From NCBI GenBank assembly GCA_963786495.1, contig CAWAZL010000002.1, positions 1,054,001 through 1,118,000 of the forward strand: a stretch of 64,000 bases of DNA. Reading direction: 5' to 3'. The position numbers and the translations under genes are program-made. The notes beneath the pieces were generated by a model. It saw only the letters and a program-made list of their open reading frames with translations. It was not told where the DNA came from and searched no databases. This document shows, piece after piece, positions 33,141-42,400 of the stretch. Source of the DNA: JALZKA01 sp963786495. GTDB lineage: Bacteria > Actinomycetota > Thermoleophilia > Solirubrobacterales > 70-9. The stretch's first letter is position 1. Each line of letters opens with the position of its first letter.

Positions 33141-33548
33141 ATGAGCGAGGAGCGCGTCAAGGTCATCGAGGCGATGGTCGGCGCCTGGAACGGCCGCGAT
33201 GTTCAAGCGGCGATCGGGCTGGTTGATGACGACTTCGAGTACGTAAACCCTCCGAACGCGGTCGAGCCGGGGACCCGCAGAGGAGCGGACGGGATCACCA
33301 TCGTCATGACGACGCAGTGGGAAGCGCTTGGCGACGATTCGCACATGGAGATCGACCGGACGCATCATCGCGAGGACGACGTGATCACCGAACTCGACCT
33401 CTCGAGGGGCATGCCGGGAAGCACCGCGCGGATCGAGGTCAAAGCCGTGCTGCAATGGACGTTCGAGGGCGACCGTCTGATCCGCATGGAGGTCCTGGGC
33501 GCCGGGTCCACCTTCGCCGAGGCTCTCGCCGAAGCGGGTATCGCATGA
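33141..33548 (+). CDS. SnoaL-like/NTF2-fold protein
   Basis: A 135-residue protein from ATG 33141. The N-terminal helix VIEAMVGAWNGRDVQAAIGLVDDDFEYVNP and the C-terminal strand LQWTFEGDRLIRMEVL match SnoaL-like ketosteroid-isomerase folds. Catalytic identity cannot be told. Its TGA overlaps the next ATG (ATGA), so it is translationally coupled to the PPOX gene. Confidence 0.8.
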   Translation: MSEERVKVIEAMVGAWNGRDVQAAIGLVDDDFEYVNPPNAVEPGTRRGADGITIVMTTQWEALGDDSHMEIDRTHHREDDVITELDLSRGMPGSTARIEVKAVLQWTFEGDRLIRMEVLGAGSTFAEALAEAGIA

Positions 33549-34012
33549 GTCGCCGCGATCAGATCACCCTTTCGTCCGAAGAGCAGGCCCAGCTTCTCGA
33601 CGAGGAACGCGTGGTGATCGTCTCGTCGCACGGCCCGCGCGGGTGGCCCCACTCCATGCCCATGTGGTTCACGGTCCGCGACGGCGAGATCTGGATCTGG
33701 ACGTACGCGAAGTCGCAGAAGGTGAAGAACCTCGAGCGCGACCCGCGCGCCACGCTCCTGGTGGAGACCGGCGAGGAGTACGTCGAGCTGCGGGGCATCC
33801 AAATTGAGGCTGAGGCCGAGATCATCCGCGACCCTGAGATGGTGCTCGACTTCGGCAAGGACCTGACCATCCGCTACTCCGAGGGGATTGACTCCATCGA
33901 GGGCGACGCCGCCGAGGCGATGCGCGCGCAGGCCGCCAAGCGCGTCGCGATCCGCTTCACCGCGAAGCGCACCGCTAGCTGGGACCACCGAAAGCTTGGC
34001 GGAACGTACTGA
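33545..34012 (+). CDS. Pyridoxamine 5'-phosphate oxidase-like (PPOX) protein
   Basis: A 155-residue split-barrel flavin- or F420-binding protein. Landmarks are RVVIVSSHGPRGWPHSMPMWF, GEIWIWTYAKSQKVKNLERDPRATLLV and the Glu-rich GIQIEAEAEIIRD. This fits actinobacterial PPOX-class F420-dependent reductases rather than true PdxH. Its 3' end overlaps the convergent glf gene by 38 bp. Confidence 0.85.
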   Translation: MSRRDQITLSSEEQAQLLDEERVVIVSSHGPRGWPHSMPMWFTVRDGEIWIWTYAKSQKVKNLERDPRATLLVETGEEYVELRGIQIEAEAEIIRDPEMVLDFGKDLTIRYSEGIDSIEGDAAEAMRAQAAKRVAIRFTAKRTASWDHRKLGGTY

Positions 34013-35120
34013 GCGCCTGGGCTACCACCTGGTCCATGTTCAGGTACTGGTAGCGCGCGAGCCGGCCCACGAACGTGACTGCCTTCTCGCGGCGCGCAAG
34101 CTCTTCGTAGCGCCTGTACAGCGCGCGATTCGCGTCGTTCGGGACCGGGTAGTACGGGTCGCCTTCGTCCGCCGGATACTCGGTGGCCACCGTCGACCAC
34201 GTGTGATCCTGACCAGTCATGTGCCGGTACTCCGTGGTCCGCGTGTGCGCGACATCCAGGCTCGGATGGTTGATCTGCGCCACCGGCTGCACGAGCTCGC
34301 CGTTCGGCGTCTCGACCGTCTCGTGCTCGAAGCGAAGGCTTCGGTACGGAAGCCTGCCGAACCGGTGGCCGTAGAACTCGTCGATGGGGCCCGTGTAGAC
34401 GAGGTGCCGGCCCAGGGCCTGGTGGCTCGAGTGATAGTCGGCGCCCAGGCTCACCTCGATCGACTCGTGTTCGAGCATCCGCTCGAACATCGCGGTGTAG
34501 CCGTCGGCCGGCAGCGACTGGAACGAGTCCGCGAAGTAGCGGTCGTCCTCGTCGAAGCGGACCGGAATCCGCCCGCAGACGGTCGCGTGAAGCTCGGAAG
34601 GGTCGGCGCCCCAGTGCTTCCGGGTGTAGCCGCGAAAGAGCTTCTCGTAGAGGTCCCTGCCCACCTTGCTCACGACGACGTCCTCTGACGTGTCGAGCCG
34701 GGGCCGGCGCTCCGCGTGCTCCGCCAGGAAATCTTGAACCTCCCGGTCTGAGGTCAGCTTCAGGCCGTACAGGCGGTTGACGGTCGTCCGGTTAATAGGG
34801 ACAGGCACCAGGTTGCCGTCGACGCTGGCCAGAACCCGGTGCTCGTACGGCCGCCACTCGGTGAACTGCGAGAGGTACTCAACGACCCTCGCGGACTGGG
34901 TGTGGAAGATGTGCGGTCCATGGCGGTGGCACAAGACGCCCCGGTCGTCGAGGTAGTCGTGTGCGTTCCCCCCGATGTGCTCGCGCCGGTCGATGACCAG
35001 GACCCGATGGGCGAGCTGGCTCGCAAGCCGCTCCGCGACAACTGCGCCTGCAAATCCGGCGCCAACGACGACTGTGTCGTAAATGAGAGTCCCCTGAGTC
35101 GAAGTGCTGTCACGACGCAT
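33975..35120 (-). CDS. glf: UDP-galactopyranose mutase
   Basis: A 381-residue flavoenzyme from ATG 35120. The FAD-binding motif is VVVGAGFAGAVVAERL at about residues 14-29, followed by RREHIGGNAHDYLDDRGVL and YGPHIFHT-like HRHGPHIFHTQSARV. Conserved active-site blocks include FRGYTRKHWG, RIPVRFDEDDRYFADSFQ and PYRSLRFEHE. It converts UDP-galactopyranose to UDP-galactofuranose for cell-envelope glycans. A longer in-frame start would overlap the divergent rfbA promoter and is not preferred. Confidence 0.93.
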   Translation of the reverse strand: MRRDSTSTQGTLIYDTVVVGAGFAGAVVAERLASQLAHRVLVIDRREHIGGNAHDYLDDRGVLCHRHGPHIFHTQSARVVEYLSQFTEWRPYEHRVLASVDGNLVPVPINRTTVNRLYGLKLTSDREVQDFLAEHAERRPRLDTSEDVVVSKVGRDLYEKLFRGYTRKHWGADPSELHATVCGRIPVRFDEDDRYFADSFQSLPADGYTAMFERMLEHESIEVSLGADYHSSHQALGRHLVYTGPIDEFYGHRFGRLPYRSLRFEHETVETPNGELVQPVAQINHPSLDVAHTRTTEYRHMTGQDHTWSTVATEYPADEGDPYYPVPNDANRALYRRYEELARREKAVTFVGRLARYQYLNMDQVVAQALSTFRQAFGGPS

Positions 35121-35184
35121 CGTAAAGACCACGGGCCGTCCTGACGGGTCTCGAAAACGGGATGCCGGGTAGCCTGCGGCGCTC

Positions 35185-36258
35185 ATGGACCCGCTCAAGG
35201 GATTGATCCTCTCTGGGGGCGCGGGGACGCGTCTTCGGCCGATCACGCACACGTCGGCGAAGCAGCTCGTCCCGGTTGCCAACAAGCCCGTGCTCTTCTA
35301 CGGGATCGAGGCGTTGGTCGCCGCCGGCGTCACCGAGATCGTGATCGTGATCGCGCCCGAGACCGGCGCCGAGATCCGCGAGGCCGCGGGCGACGGATCC
35401 GCCTTCGGCGCCCAGATCACCTACGTCGAGCAGGATGCCCCGCGCGGCCTCGCGCACGCCGTACTCACCGCCGAGGAGGCGCTGGGCTCGAGCCCCTTCG
35501 TCATGTACCTGGGCGACAACCTCTTGCGCGACGGCATCTCGGAGCTCGTGGACACCTTCCGCGGCGGCGAACACGACGCGCTGCTTCTGCTCACCGAGGT
35601 CGACGACCCGTGGCATTACGGCGTCGCCGAGCTCGACGGCGATCGCATCGTGCGACTCGTCGAAAAGCCCAAGGATCCGCCTTCGAACATGGCGCTGGTG
35701 GGCGTCTATCTCTTCGGCTCGCACATCTTCGACGCGGCGCGGGCCATTGAGCCGTCGGCCCGGGGCGAGCTCGAGATCACCGACGCGATTCAGCACCTGA
35801 TCGACGACGGCTCGCGCGTCGAGAGCCGGACCGTCAAGGGCTGGTGGAAGGACACGGGCCAGCTCGCCGACATGCTCGAGGCGAACCGCCTGGTGCTAGA
35901 GGACATTGAGCGCTCCGTGGAAGGCCAGCTCACCGAGGCAAAGGTCGAGGGGCGGGTTCAGATCGCGGCAAGCGCCCATGTCGAGCGTTCGATCATCCGT
36001 GGCCCCGCGATCATCGGCGAGGGCGCGCGCATCGTCGACTCGTACATCGGCCCCTACACGGCGATCGACCAGGACGTGACGATCGAGCGCTCCGAGGTCG
36101 AGCACTCGATCATCCTCTCGGGATGCACAGTGTGCGATCTGGAGTCGCGGATGGAGGCGAGCCTGCTCGGCAAGAACGTCAAGCTCACCCGCGGCGGGAG
36201 CGTCCCCCGCACGCTTTCCATGATCGTCGGGGACCGCTCCGAGATCACGCTGCCGTGA
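35185..36258 (+). CDS. rfbA: Glucose-1-phosphate thymidylyltransferase
   Basis: A 357-residue long-form RmlA. The nucleotide-binding loop is LILSGGAGTRLRPITHTSAKQ, the sugar-site blocks are VMYLGDNLLRDG and VVEKPKDPPS-like VEKPKDPPSN, and the C-terminal 100 residues form a left-handed beta-helix (IIRGPAIIGEGARIVDSYIG). It makes dTDP-glucose from dTTP and glucose-1-phosphate, the first step to dTDP-L-rhamnose. It heads the rml operon, divergent from glf across 64 bp. Confidence 0.94.
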   Translation: MDPLKGLILSGGAGTRLRPITHTSAKQLVPVANKPVLFYGIEALVAAGVTEIVIVIAPETGAEIREAAGDGSAFGAQITYVEQDAPRGLAHAVLTAEEALGSSPFVMYLGDNLLRDGISELVDTFRGGEHDALLLLTEVDDPWHYGVAELDGDRIVRLVEKPKDPPSNMALVGVYLFGSHIFDAARAIEPSARGELEITDAIQHLIDDGSRVESRTVKGWWKDTGQLADMLEANRLVLEDIERSVEGQLTEAKVEGRVQIAASAHVERSIIRGPAIIGEGARIVDSYIGPYTAIDQDVTIERSEVEHSIILSGCTVCDLESRMEASLLGKNVKLTRGGSVPRTLSMIVGDRSEITLP

Positions 36259-37103
36259 GGGTCGCAATCGCCGGAGCGGGCGGCATGCTCGGCCAGGATC
36301 TGGTGGACGCCTGCGTGGGCCGCTCCCACGAGGTTTACGCGCTCGCTCGCGCGGACCTGGACGTGACCGACGAGCCCATGTGCGAGGCCGTGATGGCCGA
36401 GCTTCACCCCGACGCCGTCGTGAACTGCGCGGCGTGGACCGACGTCGACGGCGCCGAGGCGGACGAGGCGGGAGCGATGGCTGTCAACGAGCTGGGCGCC
36501 GGTCACCTGGCCGCCGCTGCGGCGCGGCACGGCGCTCGCGTCGCATACATCTCCTCCGACTACGTCTTCGACGGCTCCAAGCGCACGCCGTACGTCGAGT
36601 CCGATCTGCCCGGGGCCCTGTCCGCATATGGCCGCTCGAAGGCGGCGGGCGAGACGGCGACGGCGTTCGCGAACGATCGCCACATGGTCGTGCGCTCGTC
36701 CTGGCTGTTCGGCACGCGCGGCGGCAACTTCGTGGAAACGATGCTGCGGCTCGCCGGCGAGCAGCCCGAGGTGGTCGTGGTCTCCGACCAGGTCGGCGCG
36801 CCCACCTACACGCGTCATCTTGCTGCGGCGCTCGCCGAGCTCATCGAGACCGACCAGTACGGGATCCACCACGTCGCGGCCGCGGGCGAGTGCTCCTGGT
36901 TCGACTACGCGCAGGAGATCTTCGACCTGGAGGGCTCGGATTGCCGCGTCATGGCCGGCACGACCGAGTTGCTGGGCCGCCCCGCGCCGCGGCCGGCCTA
37001 CTCCGTGCTCGGGTCAGAGCGCCACGGAACGTCCGTCCTCCCCGAATGGCGCGACGGCCTCCGCCAGTACTTGCGCGAACGTGCCAGCCTTAGGGCCGCA
37101 TGA
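36255..37103 (+). CDS. rfbD: dTDP-4-dehydrorhamnose reductase
   Basis: A 282-residue SDR enzyme from GTG 36255, overlapping the rfbA stop as GTGA. It shows the Rossmann loop IAGAGGMLGQDLV, VVNCAAWTDVDGAE, YISSDYVFDG, the catalytic YGRSK and WLFGTRGGNFVETML. It reduces dTDP-4-keto-L-rhamnose to dTDP-L-rhamnose, the last step of the pathway, although it is second in gene order. Confidence 0.93.
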   Translation: MRVAIAGAGGMLGQDLVDACVGRSHEVYALARADLDVTDEPMCEAVMAELHPDAVVNCAAWTDVDGAEADEAGAMAVNELGAGHLAAAAARHGARVAYISSDYVFDGSKRTPYVESDLPGALSAYGRSKAAGETATAFANDRHMVVRSSWLFGTRGGNFVETMLRLAGEQPEVVVVSDQVGAPTYTRHLAAALAELIETDQYGIHHVAAAGECSWFDYAQEIFDLEGSDCRVMAGTTELLGRPAPRPAYSVLGSERHGTSVLPEWRDGLRQYLRERASLRAA

Positions 37104-38098
37104 CTCGAATTCTCGTCACAGGCGGCGCCGGGTTCATCGGCTCCGCGTACGTCCGTCACCGCCTCGGCGGCGCCCACCCTGGCGACGAGGTGCGTGTTCT
37201 CGACAAGCTCACCTACGCGGGCCGGCGGGAGAACCTTGAAGGCATCGAGGGCTGCGAGCTGGTCGAAGGCGACATCGCCGACGCCGACGCGGTGCGCGGC
37301 GCGATCGAGGGGTGCGACGCGGTCGTGAACTTCGCGGCGGAGTCGCATGTGGATCGCTCGATCGAGTCGCCCGGCGAGTTCATCCAGACCGACGTCTTTG
37401 GCACCTACGTTCTCCTAGAGGCGGCGCGCGAGTCCGGCATCCGCCATCTACAGATCTCGACGGATGAGGTGTACGGCTCGATCGAGGAGGGCTCCTTCAC
37501 CGAGTCCTCACCGCTCGATCCCTCCTCGCCCTACTCGGCGTCAAAAGCCGGCGGCGATCTTTTGGTCGGCGCCTACCAGAGCACGTACGGCACCGAGTCC
37601 GTGATCGTGCGCGCGTCCAACAACTACGGCCCGCGCCAGCACCCCGAGAAGCTCATCCCCCTCTGCATCCTGAACGCGCTCGCCGGCGACCCGCTGCCCG
37701 TCTACGGCGACGGGCAACAGGTGCGGAACTGGCTCTGGGTCGAGGACTTCGCCTCGGCCATCGACATCGTCCTGGAGAAGGGGAATCCCGGCGAGGCCTA
37801 CAACGTCGGCGGCCCGGATGAGCGGGCGAACCTGGACGTCGTAAAGGAGATCCTCAAGCGGTGCGACCGCGACGAGTCGCTGATCGAGTACGTCAAGGAC
37901 AGGCCGGGCCACGACCGCCGCTACTCGCTGGGGTCGGAGAAGACCCGCGCGCTCGGCTGGGAGGCGCAGGTCGGGTTCGAGGAAGGCATCGCCCGCGTCG
38001 TCGACTGGTACCGCTCAAACGAGGAATGGTGGGAGCCGATCCGCTCGGGCGAGTACCGCGAGTACTACGAGAAGCAGTACGGAACCAAGCTGTCGTGA
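37100..38098 (+). CDS. rfbB: dTDP-glucose 4,6-dehydratase
   Basis: A 332-residue extended SDR. Landmarks are ILVTGGAGFIGSAYV, VVNFAAESHVDRSIESP, ISTDEVYGSIEEGSF, the catalytic YSASKAGGD and SNNYGPRQHPEKLIPLCI, followed by RPGHDRRYSLG. It converts dTDP-glucose to dTDP-4-keto-6-deoxyglucose. It starts 4 nt before the rfbD stop (ATGA). Confidence 0.96.
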   Translation: MTRILVTGGAGFIGSAYVRHRLGGAHPGDEVRVLDKLTYAGRRENLEGIEGCELVEGDIADADAVRGAIEGCDAVVNFAAESHVDRSIESPGEFIQTDVFGTYVLLEAARESGIRHLQISTDEVYGSIEEGSFTESSPLDPSSPYSASKAGGDLLVGAYQSTYGTESVIVRASNNYGPRQHPEKLIPLCILNALAGDPLPVYGDGQQVRNWLWVEDFASAIDIVLEKGNPGEAYNVGGPDERANLDVVKEILKRCDRDESLIEYVKDRPGHDRRYSLGSEKTRALGWEAQVGFEEGIARVVDWYRSNEEWWEPIRSGEYREYYEKQYGTKLS

Positions 38099-38646
38099 GC
38101 GTTACCCGCATTCAGACCGAGATTCCCGACCTCGTCTTGCTGGAGGCGACTGCGCACGGCGACGAGCGCGGGTTTCTCCTCGAGTCGTTTCGCGAGGACC
38201 TCTGGGCAGAGCACGGCGTCGCGGGTCCCTTCGTCCAGGAGAACCACTCGCGCTCGGCCAAGGGAATCCTGCGCGGACTTCACTTCCAGACCAGTCCGGG
38301 GCAGGCAAAGCTCGTGCGGTGTGCCCGCGGTGCGATCTGGGACGTCGCCGTCGACCTGCGCCGCGACTCGCCCACGTACAAGCGCTGGGAGGGGGTCGAG
38401 CTGTCGGATGAGAACCACCGCCAGCTCTTCGTCCCGGTCGGCTTCGCGCACGGGTTCTGCGTCCTGAGCGACGTCGCGGACGTCGCCTACAAGCTCACGA
38501 GCACCTACGACCCCGAGACCGAGGCGGGAGTTCGCTGGGACGATCCCCACATCGGTGTCGACTGGCCGATCGACGATCCGCAGCTCTCGGAACGGGACCG
38601 GGTTGCGCCGATGCTCGCCGACGTGGAGAATGGTCTCCAATGGTGA
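38095..38646 (+). CDS. rfbC: dTDP-4-dehydrorhamnose 3,5-epimerase
   Basis: A 183-residue cupin-fold epimerase from GTG 38095 (GTGA overlap with rfbB). Family residues are DERGFLLESFRED, FVQENHSRSAKGILRGLHFQ with the catalytic His, WDVAVDLRRDSPTY, FVPVGFAHGFCVLSD and YKLTSTYDPETEAG. It gives dTDP-4-keto-L-rhamnose and completes a full rml set in four coupled genes. Confidence 0.95.
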   Translation: MSVTRIQTEIPDLVLLEATAHGDERGFLLESFREDLWAEHGVAGPFVQENHSRSAKGILRGLHFQTSPGQAKLVRCARGAIWDVAVDLRRDSPTYKRWEGVELSDENHRQLFVPVGFAHGFCVLSDVADVAYKLTSTYDPETEAGVRWDDPHIGVDWPIDDPQLSERDRVAPMLADVENGLQW

Positions 38647-39389
38647 ATCCCAAGGTCTTACTCTCAGCTCTGCTCCTCATGGCGCTCGCGATCGTGGCGC
38701 TCCCCGCTTCGGCCGCCGCGCCTGAGCCCATCCCGGCGGACCTCTCGATCAGGGTCGACCCGAACCCCCCGCGGGGCACCGTCCCCTATGTGGGCAAGCT
38801 CCGCTCCGAGAAGCGGGCGTGCGAGAACTTCCGTTTCGTGACGCTCTGGAGGATCACCGAGGGCGAAACCGACAAGCAGAGCCAGGGAACGTCCGAGACG
38901 AACGCCGCCGGCAAGTGGGCCATCGACTCGCAGGTGAACCCCGACGGTGAGTACTTCGCCACCACGCCGAAGTACTTGCTCCCCAGCGGCAGGGTCTGCA
39001 AGAGGGCCAGGTCGGAAAGCATCTTCCGCGACTCAATGCGGAGGGCGGCGCCCGAGAAGTTCAAGACCGAGGTGACGCTCAAGGTGCAGATGGGAGTCAC
39101 GCCGCCCAGATCTCGGCGCGGGACCTTCCGTTGGTACGGCAAGGTCAAGTCCGAAAACGAGAAATGTGAGAACAAGCGGTTCGTCACCCTTTGGACTGAG
39201 CCCCTGGGAGGCGGGGTGCCCAGCAACCGCGGGGAGGATCTGACCCGGCCGGACGGCAAGTGGTCGGTGTACGTCGACGCCAACACCGAGGGCGAGTGGT
39301 ACGCGGAGGCCGAGAAGCGCACGCTCGGGAACGGAAGTATCTGCAAGTCAGCGCGCTCTGAGAGATACATCCGCGACCTCACGCCCTGA
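38640..39389 (+). CDS. Secreted protein with two copies of a Cys-containing beta domain
   Basis: A 249-residue protein. The signal peptide covers about 1-26 (LLSALLLMALAIVALPASAA). The rest is an internal duplication: unit 1 (about 44-130) and unit 2 (about 160-247) share RGT-x3-Y-GK-(L/V)-(R/K)SE with a Cys, then RFVTLW, GKW, GE(Y/W) and a C-terminal (V/I)CK-x-ARSE. Each unit has two Cys that may pair. It starts 7 nt inside the rfbC end, so it is probably expressed with the rhamnose operon. Family unknown; an envelope role is inferred. Confidence 0.72.
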   Translation: MVNPKVLLSALLLMALAIVALPASAAAPEPIPADLSIRVDPNPPRGTVPYVGKLRSEKRACENFRFVTLWRITEGETDKQSQGTSETNAAGKWAIDSQVNPDGEYFATTPKYLLPSGRVCKRARSESIFRDSMRRAAPEKFKTEVTLKVQMGVTPPRSRRGTFRWYGKVKSENEKCENKRFVTLWTEPLGGGVPSNRGEDLTRPDGKWSVYVDANTEGEWYAEAEKRTLGNGSICKSARSERYIRDLTP

Positions 39390-39455
39390 CCAGCGCAGCG
39401 CCGCGCCGGACCGAGGGGTCGTAAAGGCTCCCTCCGTAAACTCAGTCGGTTCGAC

Positions 39456-42400
39456 ATGGCATCGAAACCGACCAAAGCAACTAATCCACTCGATCCGTTT
39501 TCGGCGCCCGTCAGGCGCTGGTTCGAGGCATCCTTCGAGGCGCCTACGCCTGCCCAGGACAAGGGCTGGCCGGCGATCGCCTCGGGCGACAACACGCTGA
39601 TCTGCGCGCCAACGGGCTCGGGCAAGACGCTCACGGCGTTCCTGTGGGGGATCGACACCCTCTCGCGTCGCGCGGCGCCCGACCCTGACGCCGCGACCGA
39701 AGATCCCGAGGCGCTCGGGCAGGGCATCCGCCTGGTCTATGTCTCGCCGCTGAAGGCGCTGAGCTATGACGTCGATCGCAATCTGCGGGCTCCGCTCAAG
39801 GGCATCGGGGCGCCGATCAAGGTCGGACTCAGGACGGGCGACACACCGCAGAAGGACCGCCAGGCGATGCTGCGCAAGCCGCCGGACATCCTGATCACGA
39901 CGCCCGAGTCGCTCTATCTCATGATGACCTCGCGGGCGCAGGAGATCCTCACGAACGTCGAGGCGGTGATCGTTGACGAGATCCACGCCGTTGCAGCGAC
40001 CAAGCGCGGTGCCCATCTCGCGCTGACGCTGGAGCGGCTCGACCACCTGGTCCGCACCCACGAGGACGGCCGCGGCCCTGACGCGACGGTTCAGCGCATC
40101 GGTCTATCGGCCACGCAGCGCCCGCTCGAGCGGATCGCCAACTTCCTCGTCGGGCCCAAGCGCGAGTGCACCGTCGTGAACGCCGGCATCCGCAAGAAGC
40201 TCGACCTGGAGATCGTCGTGCCGGTCGAGGACATGACGGACCCGGACGCGTCCCGCCCCACGCCTGCGAGGACGGCGACGGTGAGCCCGAGTTCGACGCG
40301 GCGCCGACTCAGAACTCGATCTGGCCCGCGATGTACCCGAAGCTCCTCGAACTCGTCCAGGCCCACACCTCGACGATCCTGTTCGTCAACAACCGCCGCG
40401 GCGCCGAACGACTCGCCAAGCGGCTGAACGAGTTGGCGAACCAGGTGCCGGAGCAGGAGCTGCCGGCGACCGAACACGCGGGGACCGGCGTGCCCAGCAA
40501 GGCACCCGGCGAGGAGGGATACGTCGAGATCGCCCGCGCGCACCACGGCTCGCTCGCCCACGAGGAGCGGCTCGTGATCGAGGAGATGCTGAAGGGCGGC
40601 CAGCTTCCGTGCCTGGTCGCGACCTCGTCGCTGGAGCTCGGCATCGACATGGGCGCGGTCGACCTCGTGATCCAGGTCGAGTCGCCGAAGTCGGTGACCA
40701 GGGGCCTCCAGCGCGTCGGCCGCGCCGGCCACAACCTCGGCGACGTCTCGAAGGGGCGGATATTCCCCAAGTTCCGGGCCGACCTTCTCGAGTGCGCCGT
40801 CGTGGCGCGGCGTATGCGCGAGGGGCTGATCGAGGAGACGGTGCATTCCCCGCAATCCGCTCGACGTGCTCGCCCAGCACATCGTCGTCGATGGTCGCCG
40901 ACGAGGAGTGGACCGTCGACGAAATCTTCGACGTCGTTACCGCGACCGAGCCTTTCAGCGACCTGGGCCGCGAGCAGCTCGAGAACGTGCTGGACATGCT
41001 CGACGGGCGCTATCCGTCCGAGCGCTTCGCCGAGCTTCGCCCGCGGATCGTCTGGGAGCGCTCGGCGGGGACGGTCCGCGGGCGCAAGGGCGCGCGCCAG
41101 TTGGCGGTCACGAACGCGGGCACCATCCCGGACCGTGGCCTCTATGGCGTCCATCTTCCCGACGGCCGGCGAGTCGGCGAGCTCGACGAGGAGATGGTCT
41201 ACGAAGCGCGCGCCGGCCAGACCTTCCTCCTCGGCGCGACCACCTGGCGGATCGAGGAAATCACGCGCGACCGCGTGATCGTGACTCCCGCGCCCGGCGT
41301 GCCCGGCGCGGTGCCGTTCTGGCGCGGCGACGGCATCGGCCGCCCGGCCGAGCTCGGCCGCGCGATCGGCGAGTTTGCCCGCGAGGCGGTGAACTCGGAC
41401 GCGAAGACCCTCGCCAAGGAATACGACCTGGACAAGCTCGCGGCCGAGAACCTCCTCACGTATCTGAAGGAGCAGCAGGCCGCGACCCGGGTCATTCCCT
41501 CCGACGAGTCGATCGTGGTCGAGAAGTTCCGCGACGAGATCGGCGACTGGCGCCTCTGCGTCCTTTCGCCGTTCGGCGGCCGGGTCCACGCCGCCTGGGG
41601 GCTGGCGCTCTCGGCGAAGATCCGCAACGAGCTCGACCTCGAGGCGGACGCGATCTGGTCAGACGACGGCATCGTCGTCCACCTGCCCGACGCCGACGAG
41701 GCTCCGGACGGCGATCTGGTTTTGATGGAGCCCGATGAGGTCGAGGACCTGGTCGTCTCCGAGCTCGGCGGCTCGGCGCTCTTCGGCGCCCGCTTCCGCG
41801 AGAACGCGGCGCGCTCGCTGCTTCTGCCGCGCGCCTATCCGGGCAAGCGCACGCCGCTCTGGCAGCAGCGGCTGAAGTCCCAGAACCTGCTCGAGGTCGC
41901 GAAGGACTTTCCGCGCTTCCCGGTGATCCTCGAGACGTACCGCGAGTGCCTGCGCGACGTCCTCGACCTGCCGGGCCTCGAGTCGCTCCTGTCCGACCTC
42001 GGCTCCCGGCGCATCTCGCTTGTCGAGGTCGAGACGGCTTCGGCCTCGCCTTTCGCCTCCTCGCTTCTCTTCGACTACGTCGCTACCTACATGTACGAGG
42101 GCGACACGCCGAACGCCGAGCGGCGCGCGGCGGCGCTGGCCCTCGACCGCGACCTCCTGCGGGAGCTGCTCGGCCAGGAGGAGCTCCGCGAGCTGATCGA
42201 CCCTGAGGCGCTCGAGTCCGTCGAGGCGTCGCTCCAGCACTTGAACGACGAGATCAAGGCGCGCGACCGCGACGCGCTCCAGCAGATCCTGCGCCGGCTG
42301 GGCGACCTGACGAGGAGGAGTGCCAGGAGCGTGTGGGCGAGGCGCTCTCCGCAGCTTCGATGCTTGGCAAGCTCGAGGGCGAGCGCCGTGCGGCGAAGGT

